Positions 45,526 to 56,416 of a stretch of DNA of 64,000 bases are shown here, in pieces (the first letter of the stretch is position 1; the number at the start of each line of letters is the position of its first letter). A program made the position numbers and the translations under genes. The DNA is from Sphingobacterium daejeonense (GTDB taxonomy: Bacteria > Bacteroidota > Bacteroidia > Sphingobacteriales > Sphingobacteriaceae): the NCBI RefSeq assembly GCF_901472535.1, contig NZ_LR590470.1, positions 1,674,001 through 1,738,000 of the forward strand. The letters run 5' to 3'. Under the pieces are notes generated by a model, which searched no databases, was not told the DNA's origin, and saw only the letters and a program-made list of their open reading frames with translations.

Positions 45526-47553
45526 TTAAATCAATCCAGCACGTTTTAATAGTGGATCAACTGAAGGTTCATGACCTCTGAACTGTTTGTACAATTTCAT
45601 TGGATGTTCAGTACCACCTTTGGATAAAATATTGTCTTTGAACTTCTTTGCAACTTCCTTGCTGAAGATTCCTTCTTGTTTGAAATAATCAAATGCATCG
45701 GCATCCAAAACTTCAGCCCATTTGTATGAATAATAACCCGATGAATATCCGCCATCAAAAATATGAGAAAAGGATGTAGACATCACATTTTCCTTAACAT
45801 CAGGATATATCTGAGTGCTTTTGAACTGTTCATTTTCAAATTCTTTCACATTATTGATGGCGCTGGGGTCCTGACCATGCCAACCCATGTCCAACAACCC
45901 GAAGCTGAGTTGCCTTACGGTTGCCAATCCTTCTAAGAATGAAGCACTTTCTTTAATTTTGGCAATGTATTCCATAGGAATAGTTTCCCCAGTTTCATAA
46001 TGCTTTGCAAATAGTTTCAAGGCATCTTCTTCATAACACCAGTTTTCCATCACCTGACTTGGAAGTTCCACAAAATCCCAGTAAACTGATGTTCCGGATA
46101 GGGTAGGATATACGGTGTCAGCCAACATCCCATGCAGAGCGTGACCAAACTCATGGAATAATGTAGTCACCTCGTTGAATGTAAGTAGGGATGGCTTTGT
46201 AGCTGTTGGTCTCGTGAAGTTACAGACTATTGAAATGTGTGGTCTTTCATTATGACCATCTTTCTCATACTGCGATTTATATGAAGTCATCCAAGCACCG
46301 TTTCTTTTACCTTTCCTAGGAAAGAAATCTGCATAAAAGATCGCAACAAGTTCACCAGATTCATTGCTGACTTCAAATGTCTGAACTTCAGGGTGATATT
46401 TGTCGATGTTATGAATTTCCTTGAAATTTAGACCGTAAAGCCTATGAGCAATTTCAAATACTCCATTTAAAACATTTTCCAGTTTAAAATAGGATCTTAA
46501 TTTTTCATCATCAAGGTTAAACTTTTCTTGCTTTAGTTTTTCAGAATAGTAACTAGCGTCCCATTTTTCTAAATGATCAATACCATCTTTTTCTTTCGCA
46601 TACTTTGATAGTTCATCAAATTCTCTTATTGCCGCTGGTTTTCCTTTTGATAAAAGGTCATTCAAAAACGAATTTACTGTCTTTGGATCTTGAGCCATTC
46701 GTTCTTCCAATTTAAAATGAGCATGTGAATCATATCCTAGTAATTTTGCACGCTTGTGTCGAAGATTAGCCATTTTGAGAACGACTTCTTCATTGTTGTT
46801 TTCATTATCTTGGAAAGCTTTTTTACCGGCGGCAATAGCCAGTTCCTTTCTTAATTCACGATTGCTGGCATAAGTCATAAAAGGGATATAGCTTGGATAA
46901 TCCAAAGTGAAGATCCAGCCTTCCTTTCCTTCTTCTTTTGCTAGTTCGTGTGCAGCCTCCACCACATTTTCAGGAAGACCATCTAAATTTGCTTTTTCTG
47001 TAATGTGCAGACGATAAGCATTCGTCTCTGCTAATACGTGTTCTGCAAAATTCAATTTCAAGACTGACATTTCCTGATCAATTTCACGGAGTTCTTTCTT
47101 TTTGTCGTCTGCAAGTAAAGCTCCATTACGAACAAAATCCCTGTAGTATTTGGTAAGCAGCGTATCTTGTTCTGGAGATAGGGTCAAGTTATCCTTCTGA
47201 TCATAGATTTCTTTGATCCTTAGGAACAGATTATAATTAAGGGTGATATCTGAACTTAACTCTGCCAGCATAGGAGCAATCTGGACCGCCATTTTTTCTA
47301 TTTCGTCATTTGTTTCAGCAGAATGAAGATTGAAAAATATATTTGAAATACGGTCTAATTGTAGGCCGGAAAAAGATAGGGCTTCAATTGTATTTTCAAA
47401 AGAAGCTGCTTGATCGTTACCGACAATATCCTCAATTTCTTTTTTGGTATCAGCAATTGCTTCTTGAAAGGCTGGGATATAATCCTCGTTACTGATTTTA
47501 GAAAATGGAGCAGTATTATAATTTGTTTCGAAAGCTTTATTTAAGATATTCAT
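45526..47553 (-). CDS. dcp: M3-family metallopeptidase (Dcp/oligopeptidase A-like)
   Basis: This intact 675-residue protein carries the zinc motif LFHEFGHALHGM (HExxH) with the downstream Glu region DFVELPSQVMENW. The C-terminal block HIFDGGYSSGYYSYKWAEVL is typical of peptidyl-dipeptidase Dcp and oligopeptidase A. No signal peptide is present, so it is cytoplasmic. It trims short peptides, including products of proteases such as Lon. ATG 47553 is a good start, with a divergent lipoprotein gene upstream. It is monocistronic. Confidence 0.92.
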   Translation of the reverse strand: MNILNKAFETNYNTAPFSKISNEDYIPAFQEAIADTKKEIEDIVGNDQAASFENTIEALSFSGLQLDRISNIFFNLHSAETNDEIEKMAVQIAPMLAELSSDITLNYNLFLRIKEIYDQKDNLTLSPEQDTLLTKYYRDFVRNGALLADDKKKELREIDQEMSVLKLNFAEHVLAETNAYRLHITEKANLDGLPENVVEAAHELAKEEGKEGWIFTLDYPSYIPFMTYASNRELRKELAIAAGKKAFQDNENNNEEVVLKMANLRHKRAKLLGYDSHAHFKLEERMAQDPKTVNSFLNDLLSKGKPAAIREFDELSKYAKEKDGIDHLEKWDASYYSEKLKQEKFNLDDEKLRSYFKLENVLNGVFEIAHRLYGLNFKEIHNIDKYHPEVQTFEVSNESGELVAIFYADFFPRKGKRNGAWMTSYKSQYEKDGHNERPHISIVCNFTRPTATKPSLLTFNEVTTLFHEFGHALHGMLADTVYPTLSGTSVYWDFVELPSQVMENWCYEEDALKLFAKHYETGETIPMEYIAKIKESASFLEGLATVRQLSFGLLDMGWHGQDPSAINNVKEFENEQFKSTQIYPDVKENVMSTSFSHIFDGGYSSGYYSYKWAEVLDADAFDYFKQEGIFSKEVAKKFKDNILSKGGTEHPMKLYKQFRGHEPSVDPLLKRAGLI

Positions 47554-47671
47554 AGTACACTAAAGTTACAATATTATATCTACAGGGATTAGATCACCTG
47601 TGAAGATTTATTAAGTTTTACGGAAACTTTACGTAATATTATAATGTTATAACACAAAACAAGATTAAATC

Positions 47672-48139
47672 ATGAAGAACAACGTATCATCCATATTAGC
47701 AGTTTCCCTTTTCGTATTAGGTTTCAGCTCTTGTCAATCCAATTCAAGCCAAAATACATCTGAAAATACGACCTCAAATAGCAATGACTGGACAACATCT
47801 GAACTGGCAGGTAAATACAGTTATGTAGGAAATGGCGACACCATAACGTTGGATATCACTAGTCGAAATGATTCTTTAGTTGGTCCATTAAATTATAGTT
47901 TTAAGGAGAAAGATCGCAATACAGGCACTTTTCGTGGAGTTATAAAAGACTCTTTATTAGTTGGAGAATATAGTTTTATGTCTGAAGGAATGAACTCTAC
48001 ACGCGAAACAGTTTTTGGCATTGTGCCTGAAGGTTTGATTGAAGGCTTTGGTGAAATTGAAGATACTGGCGAAAAGGTGATATTCAGAAATATCGATAGC
48101 CTTCGCTTTGATCATGGAATGATTTTAAAGAAGAATTAA
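47672..48139 (+). CDS. Small lipoprotein of unknown function
   Basis: This 155-residue protein has a lipoprotein signal (SLFVLGFSSCQSN), a Ser/Asn/Thr-rich linker (about residues 24-45) and a beta-rich C-terminal domain (LAGKYSYVGNGDTITLDI, GTFRGVIKDSLLVGEYSF). The order (signal, disordered linker, small beta-barrel-like domain) is common for uncharacterised Bacteroidota envelope lipoproteins. No family is recognised. It ends 1 bp before the stop of the converging MBL-fold gene, leaving no room for a separate terminator. Confidence 0.6.
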   Translation: MKNNVSSILAVSLFVLGFSSCQSNSSQNTSENTTSNSNDWTTSELAGKYSYVGNGDTITLDITSRNDSLVGPLNYSFKEKDRNTGTFRGVIKDSLLVGEYSFMSEGMNSTRETVFGIVPEGLIEGFGEIEDTGEKVIFRNIDSLRFDHGMILKKN

Positions 48140-49256
48140 TTATTCAATTCCTTCCCACCAGTATTTAGTTTCATTATCGGAATCTAGTTTGATGATCTGA
48201 CCCATTTTTGGAGTCCAGATAGGGAAGTTTTTGCTTTTGGCTTCTTTTGTGATCCTGATCATCGGTTCATCCCAGGCATGATTTGCTAATGGGAACTTTG
48301 AGTTATGAACAGGTATTAGCATTTTGGTTTGTAGGTCTGTAGCAGCGGTTATTGCTTCTTCAGGCATCAAATGGATGTATTGCCAATTCTCATTGTATTG
48401 GCCATTCTCGAGGATGGCTAAATCGAAAGGTCCATATTTTTCACCTATTTCCTTAAAATGGGTACCATAACCGGAGTCTCCACCAACAAACAGTTTTAAT
48501 GAATCTGCCTGCACGACGAATGATGACCACAAGCTCGTGTTTCTCTTCAACCATCTCCCTGAAAAATGTCTTGCTGGAGTTGCCGTAAATTTCAAACTAT
48601 CCAAGTCCAGGCTTTCGCCCCAATATAATTCATGCACATGTTCAGGTGAATATCCCCATTTCTCTAAATGCGCTCCAACACCTATTCCGGTAACAACGTC
48701 TTTGACACGATCTTTCAATTTTTTGATCGTCGGATAATCAAGGTGATCCCAATGGTCATGGGTAAGAACCAAGATATCGATGTCAGGCATTTGATCTACC
48801 GTGTAATTATGGCTCATTTTAAAAGCTTTTACACTTCCAGGGATTGGCGATGCATGTCCATTAAAAAACTGGATCCACCAAAATCCTTTTTCCGTCCAAT
48901 TGCATATAGTATGAGGAATGACCAAACCATACATATACATTTTCATTAATTGGAATATTTTTGAGATCTGTAATTTCTACGGGTAGTGGAGACGAAGGAA
49001 CATTTCTTTTATCTTTTCCGAAGAAGAATTGGAATAAAACTGAAGTAAAGCTAACTCCTTCTTTCATTGCAGGAGTAGGAACAAGGTTGTCAAATGCCCC
49101 ATTCTTATAGGTTGCTGTTTGTTCCATTTTCTGCAATCGATTTCCAGAGGCGAGTGCTCCCATTTGGTCTGATCGATAAAGTAAATATACTGCCAGGCCG
49201 ACTACGATAATCAAGGCAAGAATTATATACATAAATATCTTTATAAATTTTTTCAT
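48140..49256 (-). CDS. MBL-fold metallohydrolase, UlaG-like, membrane anchored (one frameshift)
   Basis: About 371 residues from ATG 49256. An N-terminal membrane anchor (IFMYIILALIIVVGLAVYLLY) is followed by the metallo-beta-lactamase fold: VWFGHSSYYMQLDGKRIL, the metal site LTHDHWDHLDY (HxHxDH), ATPARHFSGRW, FVGGDSGYG and IPVHNSKF. This is the UlaG/NAPE-PLD-like branch that cleaves phosphoesters or lactones. The frame breaks at A6 48863-48868; removing one base gives LVDPVFNGHASPIPGSV. Substrate is unknown. Confidence 0.82.
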
Positions 49257-49405
49257 GTTAGTGAGGTGCAATTTACACTATTCTCTGTAATCTCATTGTA
49301 AGAAAATTGAAAATAATAGTTATTAAAAAGATATTAATAGTTAAATAAATATAGTAAATATATCATTATAGGTAAAAATTAATAATTAGTTAATATTTGT
49401 TGGTT

Positions 49406-49413
49406 TATATTTG
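49406..49413 (+). promoter_or_regulatory. -7 element TATATTTG
   Basis: TATATTTG fits TAnnTTTG, 28 bp before the ATG at 49442. The -33 element is unclear. Confidence 0.4.
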
Positions 49414-49441
49414 CCCTATAAACAGTGCCAATAAATAGTGT

Positions 49442-49669
49442 ATGAATAACATCGATAATGAATTACTTAAATCCATAGTTTCGCGACTTAACAATCGCTA
49501 TCCAGATTATTTATTGAAAGATGGAAAATGGTTAATTGGAGGGTATGAAAGTTTGTTCAAAATAGATTATCAGGAGAAAGATGATCCTTATTTACCAAAA
49601 ATCAAAATGGAAGTATTTATGATGCTGCCCAAAGAAATGCGGGAAGAGATTATTTCCATGGTAACATAG
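49442..49669 (+). CDS. Small hypothetical protein
   Basis: This 75-residue soluble, charged protein (RYPDYLLKDGKWLIGGYESL, KIKMEVFMMLPKEMREEI) has no signal or membrane segment. It has its own plausible -7 element and a hairpin terminator, so it is probably a real monocistronic gene. No family is recognised. Confidence 0.5.
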   Translation: MNNIDNELLKSIVSRLNNRYPDYLLKDGKWLIGGYESLFKIDYQEKDDPYLPKIKMEVFMMLPKEMREEIISMVT

Positions 49670-49699
49670 TATAATTTGTAAGAGTAGTATCCAATAAAA

Positions 49700-49738
49700 A
49701 AGCAGGTTAGAATTTTCTAGCCTGCTTTAATTTTTTTT
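49700..49738 (+). terminator. Terminator with T8 tract
   Basis: AAGCAGGTTAG (49700-49710) pairs with CTAGCCTGCTT (49717-49727) with one wobble, then TTTTTTTT. It serves the 75-residue gene and also faces the speA end. Confidence 0.75.
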
Positions 49739-49747
49739 AAGGAGATA

Positions 49748-51143
49748 TTATTGATATCCTAAAAGTTTCATTACTTGTTTTGAGTTTTGTTCTTCACCAA
49801 AAAACTTCATAGTTAAAAGTTTCGTCTCTATTCCTACGAATCAATACATGTTTTGGAGAAGGAAGCAAACAGTGGTGAATACCGCCGTACCCGCTCAATA
49901 CCTCTTGATAAGCCCCTGTATGGAAAAAACCTAAGTACTGAACCTTACGCGTTTTTGGCATGAAAACCGAGTTCATGTGGGCCTCTTGATTGTAGTAATC
50001 TTGACCATCGCAAGTTATTCCACCTAAGTTTACACGTTCATATTCAGAATCCCAATTGTTGATTGGAAGTAAGATATATTTTTGGTTCAATGCCCATACA
50101 TCTGGAAGGTTTGTAATAAATGAACCGTCCAACATCAACCATTTTTCACGGTCATTCTGTTGTTTTCTGCCTAATACTTTGTACAAAATGCCTGAAGCTT
50201 CTGCTACGGTATATTTACCAAATTCAGTTATAATGTCTGGTTCAACCACTTCATGGTGTGCACAGATTTGTTTGATACGGTTTACGATTTCATTAACCAT
50301 GTATTCGTAATCAAAATCATGTACCAGTGAATCCTTGAATGGCATACCGCCACCAATATCCAAAGTGTCCAAATCAGGATTTATTTTCTTGAACTTACAA
50401 TATAAGGTCACATATTTTTCCAATTCATTCCAATAATAAGGAGTGTCAGAAATACCTGAATTAATAAAGAAGTGTAAAAGTTTAACTTTGAAGTGAGGGT
50501 TGTCAACGATTTTGCTGTTATAAAAATCGATTACATCTTCCATTCTGATTCCAAGTCTAGAAGTGTAGAATTGGGAGTCAGGTTGTTTCCTCAGCAGCAA
50601 TACGGATACCTAAGTTACATGGTTCCGATAGCTCCACCTCATCATCATACATGTTAAATTCCTCTTTATTATCCAATACTGGGATAATATTGTGGAACCC
50701 ATCATGCAACATATCGACGATATATTGTTTGTATTGATAAGTTTTGAATCCATTACAGATCACTGTAATGTCTTTCGTTACCTTACCTTGTCTCTCTAAA
50801 GCGTCAATCCATAGGCATATCAAAAGCTGAAGATGTTTCCAAGTGGATATCATTCTTCAATGCTTCTTCTACGATATGTTTGAAATGCGAGGATTTAGTA
50901 CAATAACAGTATTTATAAGACCCACGATAATTATATTTCAACATGGCTGTTTGAAATAAAATCTTCGCCTGTTGGATTTTTTTTACTGATTATTGGTAGA
51001 TACGTAAAACGTAGGGGTGTACCATACGTTTCTATCATTTCCATCAAATTCAAATCGTGGAAGTACAATTCGTCATCGATGATATCGAATCCGTCTTGTG
51101 GAAAACCAACACTTAAGTCAAGAAATTCCTGATAGCTCTGCAT
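49748..51143 (-). CDS. speA: Biosynthetic-type PLP-dependent arginine decarboxylase (four frameshifts)
   Basis: About 463 residues after repair. The fold-III PLP decarboxylase layout is visible: YNYRGSYKYCYCTKSSHFKH near the pyridoxal Lys region, TLDIGGGMPFKDS (phosphate loop), PDIITEFGKYTVAEASG and a C-terminal substrate loop. It makes agmatine for polyamine synthesis. Each break is one extra base: T8 50977-50984 (ISKKIQQAKILFQTA), CC 50819-50820 (MPMIDALERQGKV), TTT 50586-50588 (AAEEQPDSQFYTS) and A6 49799-49804 (YEVFGEEQNSKQ). The true stop is at 49748-49750. It is divergent from argS. Confidence 0.85.
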
Positions 51144-51253
51144 TTTTTATTATTTTTGGCAAAGATAATGCTTTCGTAATGAATACATGAATAACTTAAG
51201 CGTTATTTTTTAAATTCATTATCAGAAAGTTAAGAATATTACGAAATATTTAC

Positions 51254-53037
51254 ATGGCAAAATCAATTCAAGAACTGCTTATTGAGAAAACAGTTGAAGC
51301 AGTTAGTACTTTATATAGTGCTGATATCCCGGCTTCACAACTTGCATTACAAGAAACAAGAAAAGAGTTTGAAGGTCAAATCACTTTGGTTGTATTTCCA
51401 ATAACTCGCTTTTCAAAAAAAATCACCAGAAGTTACCGGCCATGAAATTGGTGCCTTTCTTCAAGAACAGATTGCTGAAATCTCTGGCTTTAATGTAATC
51501 AAAGGTTTTCTTAACCTTAGTTTCTCGGATTCTTATTGGATTGAATTACTCAACCAAACAATCCTTGCTGATTCGTTCGGCAAATTTCCTCAGAATGGAA
51601 AAAAGTTAATGGTAGAATACTCTTCACCAAACACAAACAAACCTTTGCACCTTGGGCATATACGTAATAACCTGTTAGGCTATTCTGTTGCAGAAATATT
51701 GAAAGCCTATGGTTATGATGTCATCAAAGCAAACTTAGTGAACGATAGAGGTATTCATATCTGTAAGTCTATGCTAGCATGGGAGAAGTTTGGAAATGGT
51801 GAAACACCTGAATCATCTGGTTTAAAAGGAGATCACTTGGTTGGTAATTATTATGTAGTTTTCGACAAGGAGTACAAAAAGGAAATCGAAGCCTTGAAGT
51901 TAGAGGGACAATCAGAAGATGAGGCGAAGAAAAATGCTCCTTTGATTCAAGAAGCGCAAGTTATGCTTCAAAAATGGGAAGCTGGTGATAAAGAGGTCTT
52001 GAATCTATGGAAAACCATGAACGGATGGGTTTATGCAGGATTCGATAAAACCTATAAGCAATTAGGCGTCGATTTTGATAAGTTCTATTATGAATCAGAA
52101 ACCTATTTATTAGGTAAAGGATATCATTCAAGAGGGTCTTGAAAAAGGAGTGTTTTTCAAAAAAGATGATAATTCTGTTTGGATAGACCTGACAGATGAA
52201 GGATTGGATGAAAAACTAGTGTTGAGAGGAGATGGTACCTCAGTGTATATCACTCAAGATTTAGGTACAGCACAGCTTAAATATGATGAATTCAAGATGA
52301 ATGAGTCTATTTATGTTGTTGGAAACGAGCAGGACTATCATTTCAAGGTATTGTTTGCAATTCTTAAAAAACTAGGCAAAGAGTGGGCAGATGGTTTATA
52401 TCACTTGTCTTATGGTATGGTTGACTTGCCTTCAGGGAAAATGAAATCCAGAGAAGGTACCGTTGTTGATGCCGATGATTTAATGGCTGAAATGATTGAA
52501 ACGGCCAAAGAAAGAACAGAAGAACTTGGAAAAACCGAAGGATTTAATGAAGAAGAGAAAGTAAATCTTTACCAAACTATTGGTATGGGTGCTTTAAAAT
52601 ACTTTTTACTGAAGGTAGATCCTAAAAAACGATTATTATTTGATCCTAATGAATCTGTAGATTTCCAAGGTCATACAGGTCCATTTGTACAATATACACA
52701 TGCACGTATCAAATCTGTATTGAGAAAAGCTGATTATGTTCCAGGACAAATAAAAGTTCCTTCAACCCTTTCTACATTTGAAAGAGATTTAATTCAAGCA
52801 CTTGCTAATTATCCGGATATTATCGAAGCTTCAGCAAAGGAATTTAGTCCTGCTCAGTTGGCTAATTATGCTTATGACATTGCCAAGCTATACAATAAAT
52901 TTTACCATGAGGAGACTATTCTAAAAGCAGAAGACGAAAATGTAAAAGGATTCCGTTTGCAATTATCGGCTTCAGCAGCACGAATTATTTCTGAAAGTAT
53001 GAATTTATTAGGAATCCAAGTTCCTGAAAGGATGTAA
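51254..53037 (+). CDS. argS: Arginyl-tRNA synthetase (two frameshifts)
   Basis: About 593 residues. It has the N-terminal Add1 domain, the class I HIGH motif in NKPLHLGHIRNN, the KMSKS-equivalent PSGKMKSREGTV, and the C-terminal anticodon-binding domain starting near ALANYPDIIEASAKEF with NKFYHEETIL. It charges tRNA-Arg and is essential, which argues that the frame breaks are errors. Breaks: A8 51415-51422 (extra; FSKKSPEVTGHEIG) and GG 52119-52120 (extra; LLGKDIIQEGLEKG). It ends 2 bp before the next gene. Confidence 0.95.
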
Positions 53038-53039
53038 AA

Positions 53040-54112
53040 ATGAAGAAACTAAAAGTTGGATTGATAGGATTTTCTATTGGGGGACATGTTTTTCATGCTC
53101 CTTTTATTGCTGAAAATCCAGATTTGGAATTGTATAAAGTTACGGCTAGGAAACCTGAGCAACAGCAAATGTTGGCAGAGCGATATCCTGAGGCAATAGG
53201 GGTGATGTCTGCGGAAGATATCATTAATGATCCTGAAGTGGATATCGTTGCTATTGCTACTTCAAATGATGTACATTTCAGTTTTGCAAAAGCGGCGTTG
53301 GAAGCAGGCAAGCATGTTATTGTGGAAAAACCATTTACCAACTATAGCGCTGAGGCTGATGAATTAATAACATTGGCCAAAGAGAAAAATTTAGTGCTTT
53401 CAGTTCATCACAATGCAAGATTTCATTCTGATTTCAAGACTGTCAAAAAGGTGATCGAATCAGGACGATTGGGTCGTGTGGTCAATTATGAAGCTAGATA
53501 TGACCGTTTTCGGAACTTTTTGAGAGCAGGGGCATGGAGAGAAGAAAACTTGCCAGGATCTGGAATCCATTATGACTTGGGTGCTCATTTAATTGATCAG
53601 GCATTATTAGTTTTTGGAAAGCCACTTGCTGTTTTTGCTGATTTAAGAATTCAGCGCGATGGAGCTAAAACGATAGATGATTTTGAGTTCATCCTTTCTT
53701 ATCCTGGTCTTAAAGTTTCTTTAAAAGGTCAGATGTTGGCAAAAATTTCAACTGCGAGATATGCTGTTTATGGTATGAATGGATGTTTTGTTAAATGGGG
53801 GGTTGATCCTCAGGAAGCACTTTTGAGAGATGGGGTTCGACCTTCACAACATTTAGATTGGGGAAAGGAAGATCCTGCCTATCAAGGGACTATTGCTGTT
53901 TTGGAAAATGGCAATGATGTCGAAGAAAAAATTGAAAGTGAATGGGGACAGGTCAAGATTTCTATAAAAACATAGTTTCTGCAATTCAGGGTTCTGAAGA
54001 TCTGTATATAAAACCAGAGCAGGCACGTGATGTAATCCGCATATTGGAACTGGCAGAGCAATCCTGGGCAGAGCAGAGGACGATTTCCTTAGAAGGAGAA
54101 CTTATATCTTAA
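53040..54112 (+). CDS. Gfo/Idh/MocA family oxidoreductase (one frameshift)
   Basis: About 357 residues. It has an N-terminal Rossmann domain (KVGLIGFSIGGHVFHAPFI), the EKP motif in GKHVIVEKPFTN and the C-terminal domain with LPGSGIHYDLGAHLIDQAL. Such enzymes oxidise or reduce sugars or inositols with NAD(P). A base is missing near 53951-53953; adding one gives GQVQDFYKNIVSAIQGSED and extends the protein to LEGELIS at 54112. It is coupled to argS (2 bp) and to the following flavoprotein (1-bp overlap). Substrate is unknown. Confidence 0.85.
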
Positions 54113-55309
54113 TGAAAGAATATGATGCGGTAATCATTGGTGCAGGTGCCTGTGGGCTGATGTGTTCAGTTCAGGCTGGCCTTTTGGGTAAACGCACTTT
54201 ATTAATAGAAGGCAATGATAAGCCGGGAGCAAAAATATTGATTTCCGGTGGAGGGCGTTGCAATTATACCAACCTAAATACAAGCGTTGAAAACTTTGTT
54301 TCAGAGAATCCCAAATTCCTGAATGCAATATTTTCAAATTGGTCCGTAGATGATACGATTAACTTTTTTGAACAATTCGGCGATATAAAAGGTCAAGAAA
54401 AAAACCTTGGGACAATTGTTTCCTACGACAAATAAAGCCAAAGATATTGTTGCAGTATTTACCAAATTAATGTTTGATACCAAACAGGATATTTGGTTGA
54501 ATACTTTGGTGACCAATATCGAAAAAAAGGATACCGGATTTGAAGTCACTTATACATCAGATGGGCGGAATTCAACAATTCAAACTTCTAAAGTAGTCGT
54601 TGCTACGGGAGGTCTTCCTGTCAGTAAATTAGGAGCGTCAGATTTCGCGCTTAAGGCAGCTCGGAAATTTGGATTAGATATAGTTAGCACTGCTCCGGCA
54701 CTCGTTCCATTAACGATTACTGGAAAAGATGCTGATTGGTATGCTTCATTGGCTGGGAATTCTGTTTATTCAAAAGTGTCAAACCAAAGGATTTCTTTTG
54801 AGGAGAATATTCTATTCACGCATTGGGGATTGAGCGGCCCCGCTATCCTACAAATATCATCATATTGGAAACCGGGTGAGGAATTTTCGATTGACTTACT
54901 TCCCAAGTTCAAACTTGAAACCCTCATTAAGGATGAAAGAAATCAAGGGGGTAAACGGACTATTGGACAACTTTTAAATGATTATTTCACGAAGAAGTTT
55001 GTGGATGCTTTGGGCAAGTTTTTGCCGATTCAATTAAAGATTGCTTCCTTGAGCAAATCAGATGCTAAATTGATTGTTGATTTTGTTCATAATTTTAAGG
55101 TTAAGCCTGCTGGAGATAAAGGTTATGATAAAGCTGAAGTTATGCGCGGTGGAATATCAACTGAAGAGTTGAATCCAAGAACATTAGAAAGCAAGAAAGT
55201 TAACGGTCTTTACTTTGGAGGCGAAGCAGTAGATATTACTGGGTGGCTGGGTGGTTATAACTTTCAATGGGCATGGGCTGCCGGCTATGCAATCGCTCAA
55301 GACTTGTAG
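54112..55309 (+). CDS. HI0933/YhiN-family FAD-dependent oxidoreductase (one frameshift)
   Basis: About 398 residues. It has the FAD-binding dinucleotide motif AVIIGAGACGLMCSVQAG, the family signature ISGGGRCNYTN, ATGGLPVSKLGASDFAL, THWGLSGPAILQIS and the C-terminal VMRGGISTEELNPRTLESK plus GWLGGYNFQWAWAAGY. The role of this widespread flavoprotein family is not settled. The frame breaks at A7 54398-54404; removing one base gives GQEKTLGQLFPTTNKA. The start shares a base with the previous stop (TAATG). Confidence 0.88.
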
Positions 55310-55330
55310 GCTGTCATACCAAATAAAATT

Positions 55331-55353
55331 GGCTGTATTGATAAGATACAGCC
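55331..55353 (+). terminator. Hairpin after the HI0933-like gene
   Basis: GGCTGTAT (55331-55338) pairs with ATACAGCC (55346-55353). No strong T-tract follows, so termination may be weak. Confidence 0.5.
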
Positions 55354-55399
55354 TGGTAATTATATTTGGATAAGAAGTAATTTTCTCTTTTTCTATCGA

Positions 55400-55804
55400 T
55401 TAAAATGTATGTTCTAGTTTTCCTTCTGTTTTGATGTCTTTAATATCAGCACCTCCTTTTTTCACAGATTTTCCGTCCATTAAAATTTCAAATTCAAGTT
55501 TGGAAACTTTGTCAACTTTAGCTTTGATAGCTACTGAAGACTTTTTAGCTGGTTTTGATCTTTTTACTTTAATGGTCATTGGGAATTTTAAGTCTTTAGA
55601 GATTGTTGAATCTTGACCTTTATGACCAGATACCGTCAAAGAAGTAAATTTTAAATCTTTTACTGCTGGATTATTTTTAATTACATAAGTAATTTCAACA
55701 GGCTTAGGCTTAGGTTTTGGTTCATCATCTTTTTTGCATGATGTAAATACTAGAGCAACTGCTGAGATAGCAAGTGCTGTTCTTAAAAATGTAGTTGTTT
55801 TCAT
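55400..55804 (-). CDS. Small lysine-rich lipoprotein
   Basis: This intact 134-residue protein has a lipoprotein signal (AVALVFTSCKKDD), a KPKPKPKP linker and a basic beta-rich domain (MTIKVKRSKPAKKSSVAIKA, KLEFEILMDGKSVKKG). The repeat of KP units next to the lipid anchor may span the cell-envelope space. No named family is recognised. It is monocistronic and convergent with the HI0933-like gene. Confidence 0.6.
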   Translation of the reverse strand: MKTTTFLRTALAISAVALVFTSCKKDDEPKPKPKPVEITYVIKNNPAVKDLKFTSLTVSGHKGQDSTISKDLKFPMTIKVKRSKPAKKSSVAIKAKVDKVSKLEFEILMDGKSVKKGGADIKDIKTEGKLEHTF

Positions 55805-55987
55805 TGATTTTGTTTTTAAAATTTTTAATAATGAGTTAATTCAATAATCCTTTTATATTGATTTTATCATATAACGGTATTATTTTTCATAATGCTACAG
55901 GTGTTAAAGAAAATATTATAATAAATTTTCATAATACTTTCGTTATTGTGAAGGATTATTCATAGTCGATATCAATTGAATTTTTCG

Positions 55988-55995
55988 TAGTTTTG
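55988..55995 (+). promoter_or_regulatory. rnpB promoter -7 element TAGTTTTG
   Basis: TAGTTTTG matches TAnnTTTG and ends 6 bp before the predicted 5' end of the RNase P RNA, the correct spacing for a -7 box. The -33 element is not obvious. Confidence 0.6.
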
Positions 55996-56001
55996 CACAT
56001 T

Positions 56002-56368
56002 GAAGCAAACTGGTTCTATCGCTGCATTTTATATGGAGAGGAAAGTCCGGGCAACGCAGGGCGATACGCTTCCTAACGGGAAGGCTGATTTTAGGGTCAG
56101 ACAGCAAGTGCCACAGAGAATATACCGCCTTTCGGGGTAAGGGTGAAAATGTGAGGTAAGAGCTCACGGGCTTGTATGGTGACATACATTTCGGTAAACC
56201 TCGTATGTTGAAAGACCAAATAGGTTGCAAGACTAGAAAGCTGCCCGCTTTCTGCTTACGGGCAATTGCAATGGGTAGGTTGATTGAGTTTGCATGTGAA
56301 TGCAAATCTAGATAAATGATAGAAATTCTTATTTTAGAATACAGAACCCGGCTTATAAGGTTTGCTTC
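56002..56368 (+). ncRNA. rnpB: RNase P RNA (class A)
   Basis: About 367 nt. The conserved 5' core GAGAGGAAAGTCCGGGC begins at 56036, and the 3' core ACAGAACCCGGCTTA begins at 56341. The P1 stem is GAAGCAAAC at 56002-56010 with GTTTGCTTC at 56360-56368. The P4 pseudoknot bases lie within the two cores. It is the catalytic RNA that trims tRNA 5' ends. Ends are set from the P1 pairing. It lies between a lipoprotein gene and the NtrC-type regulator, on the regulator's strand. Confidence 0.95.
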
Positions 56369-56416
56369 TTATTATTGTGAACATTTTCTATTGCCTATAA
56401 AACAAGTGTGTTAAAT

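Noticed and set aside
51156-51172. TGGCA-N9-TGCT sequence resembling a second sigma-54 promoter before argS
   Set aside because: GG and GC are correctly spaced but both boxes have mismatches, and a housekeeping synthetase is not expected to depend on sigma-54.
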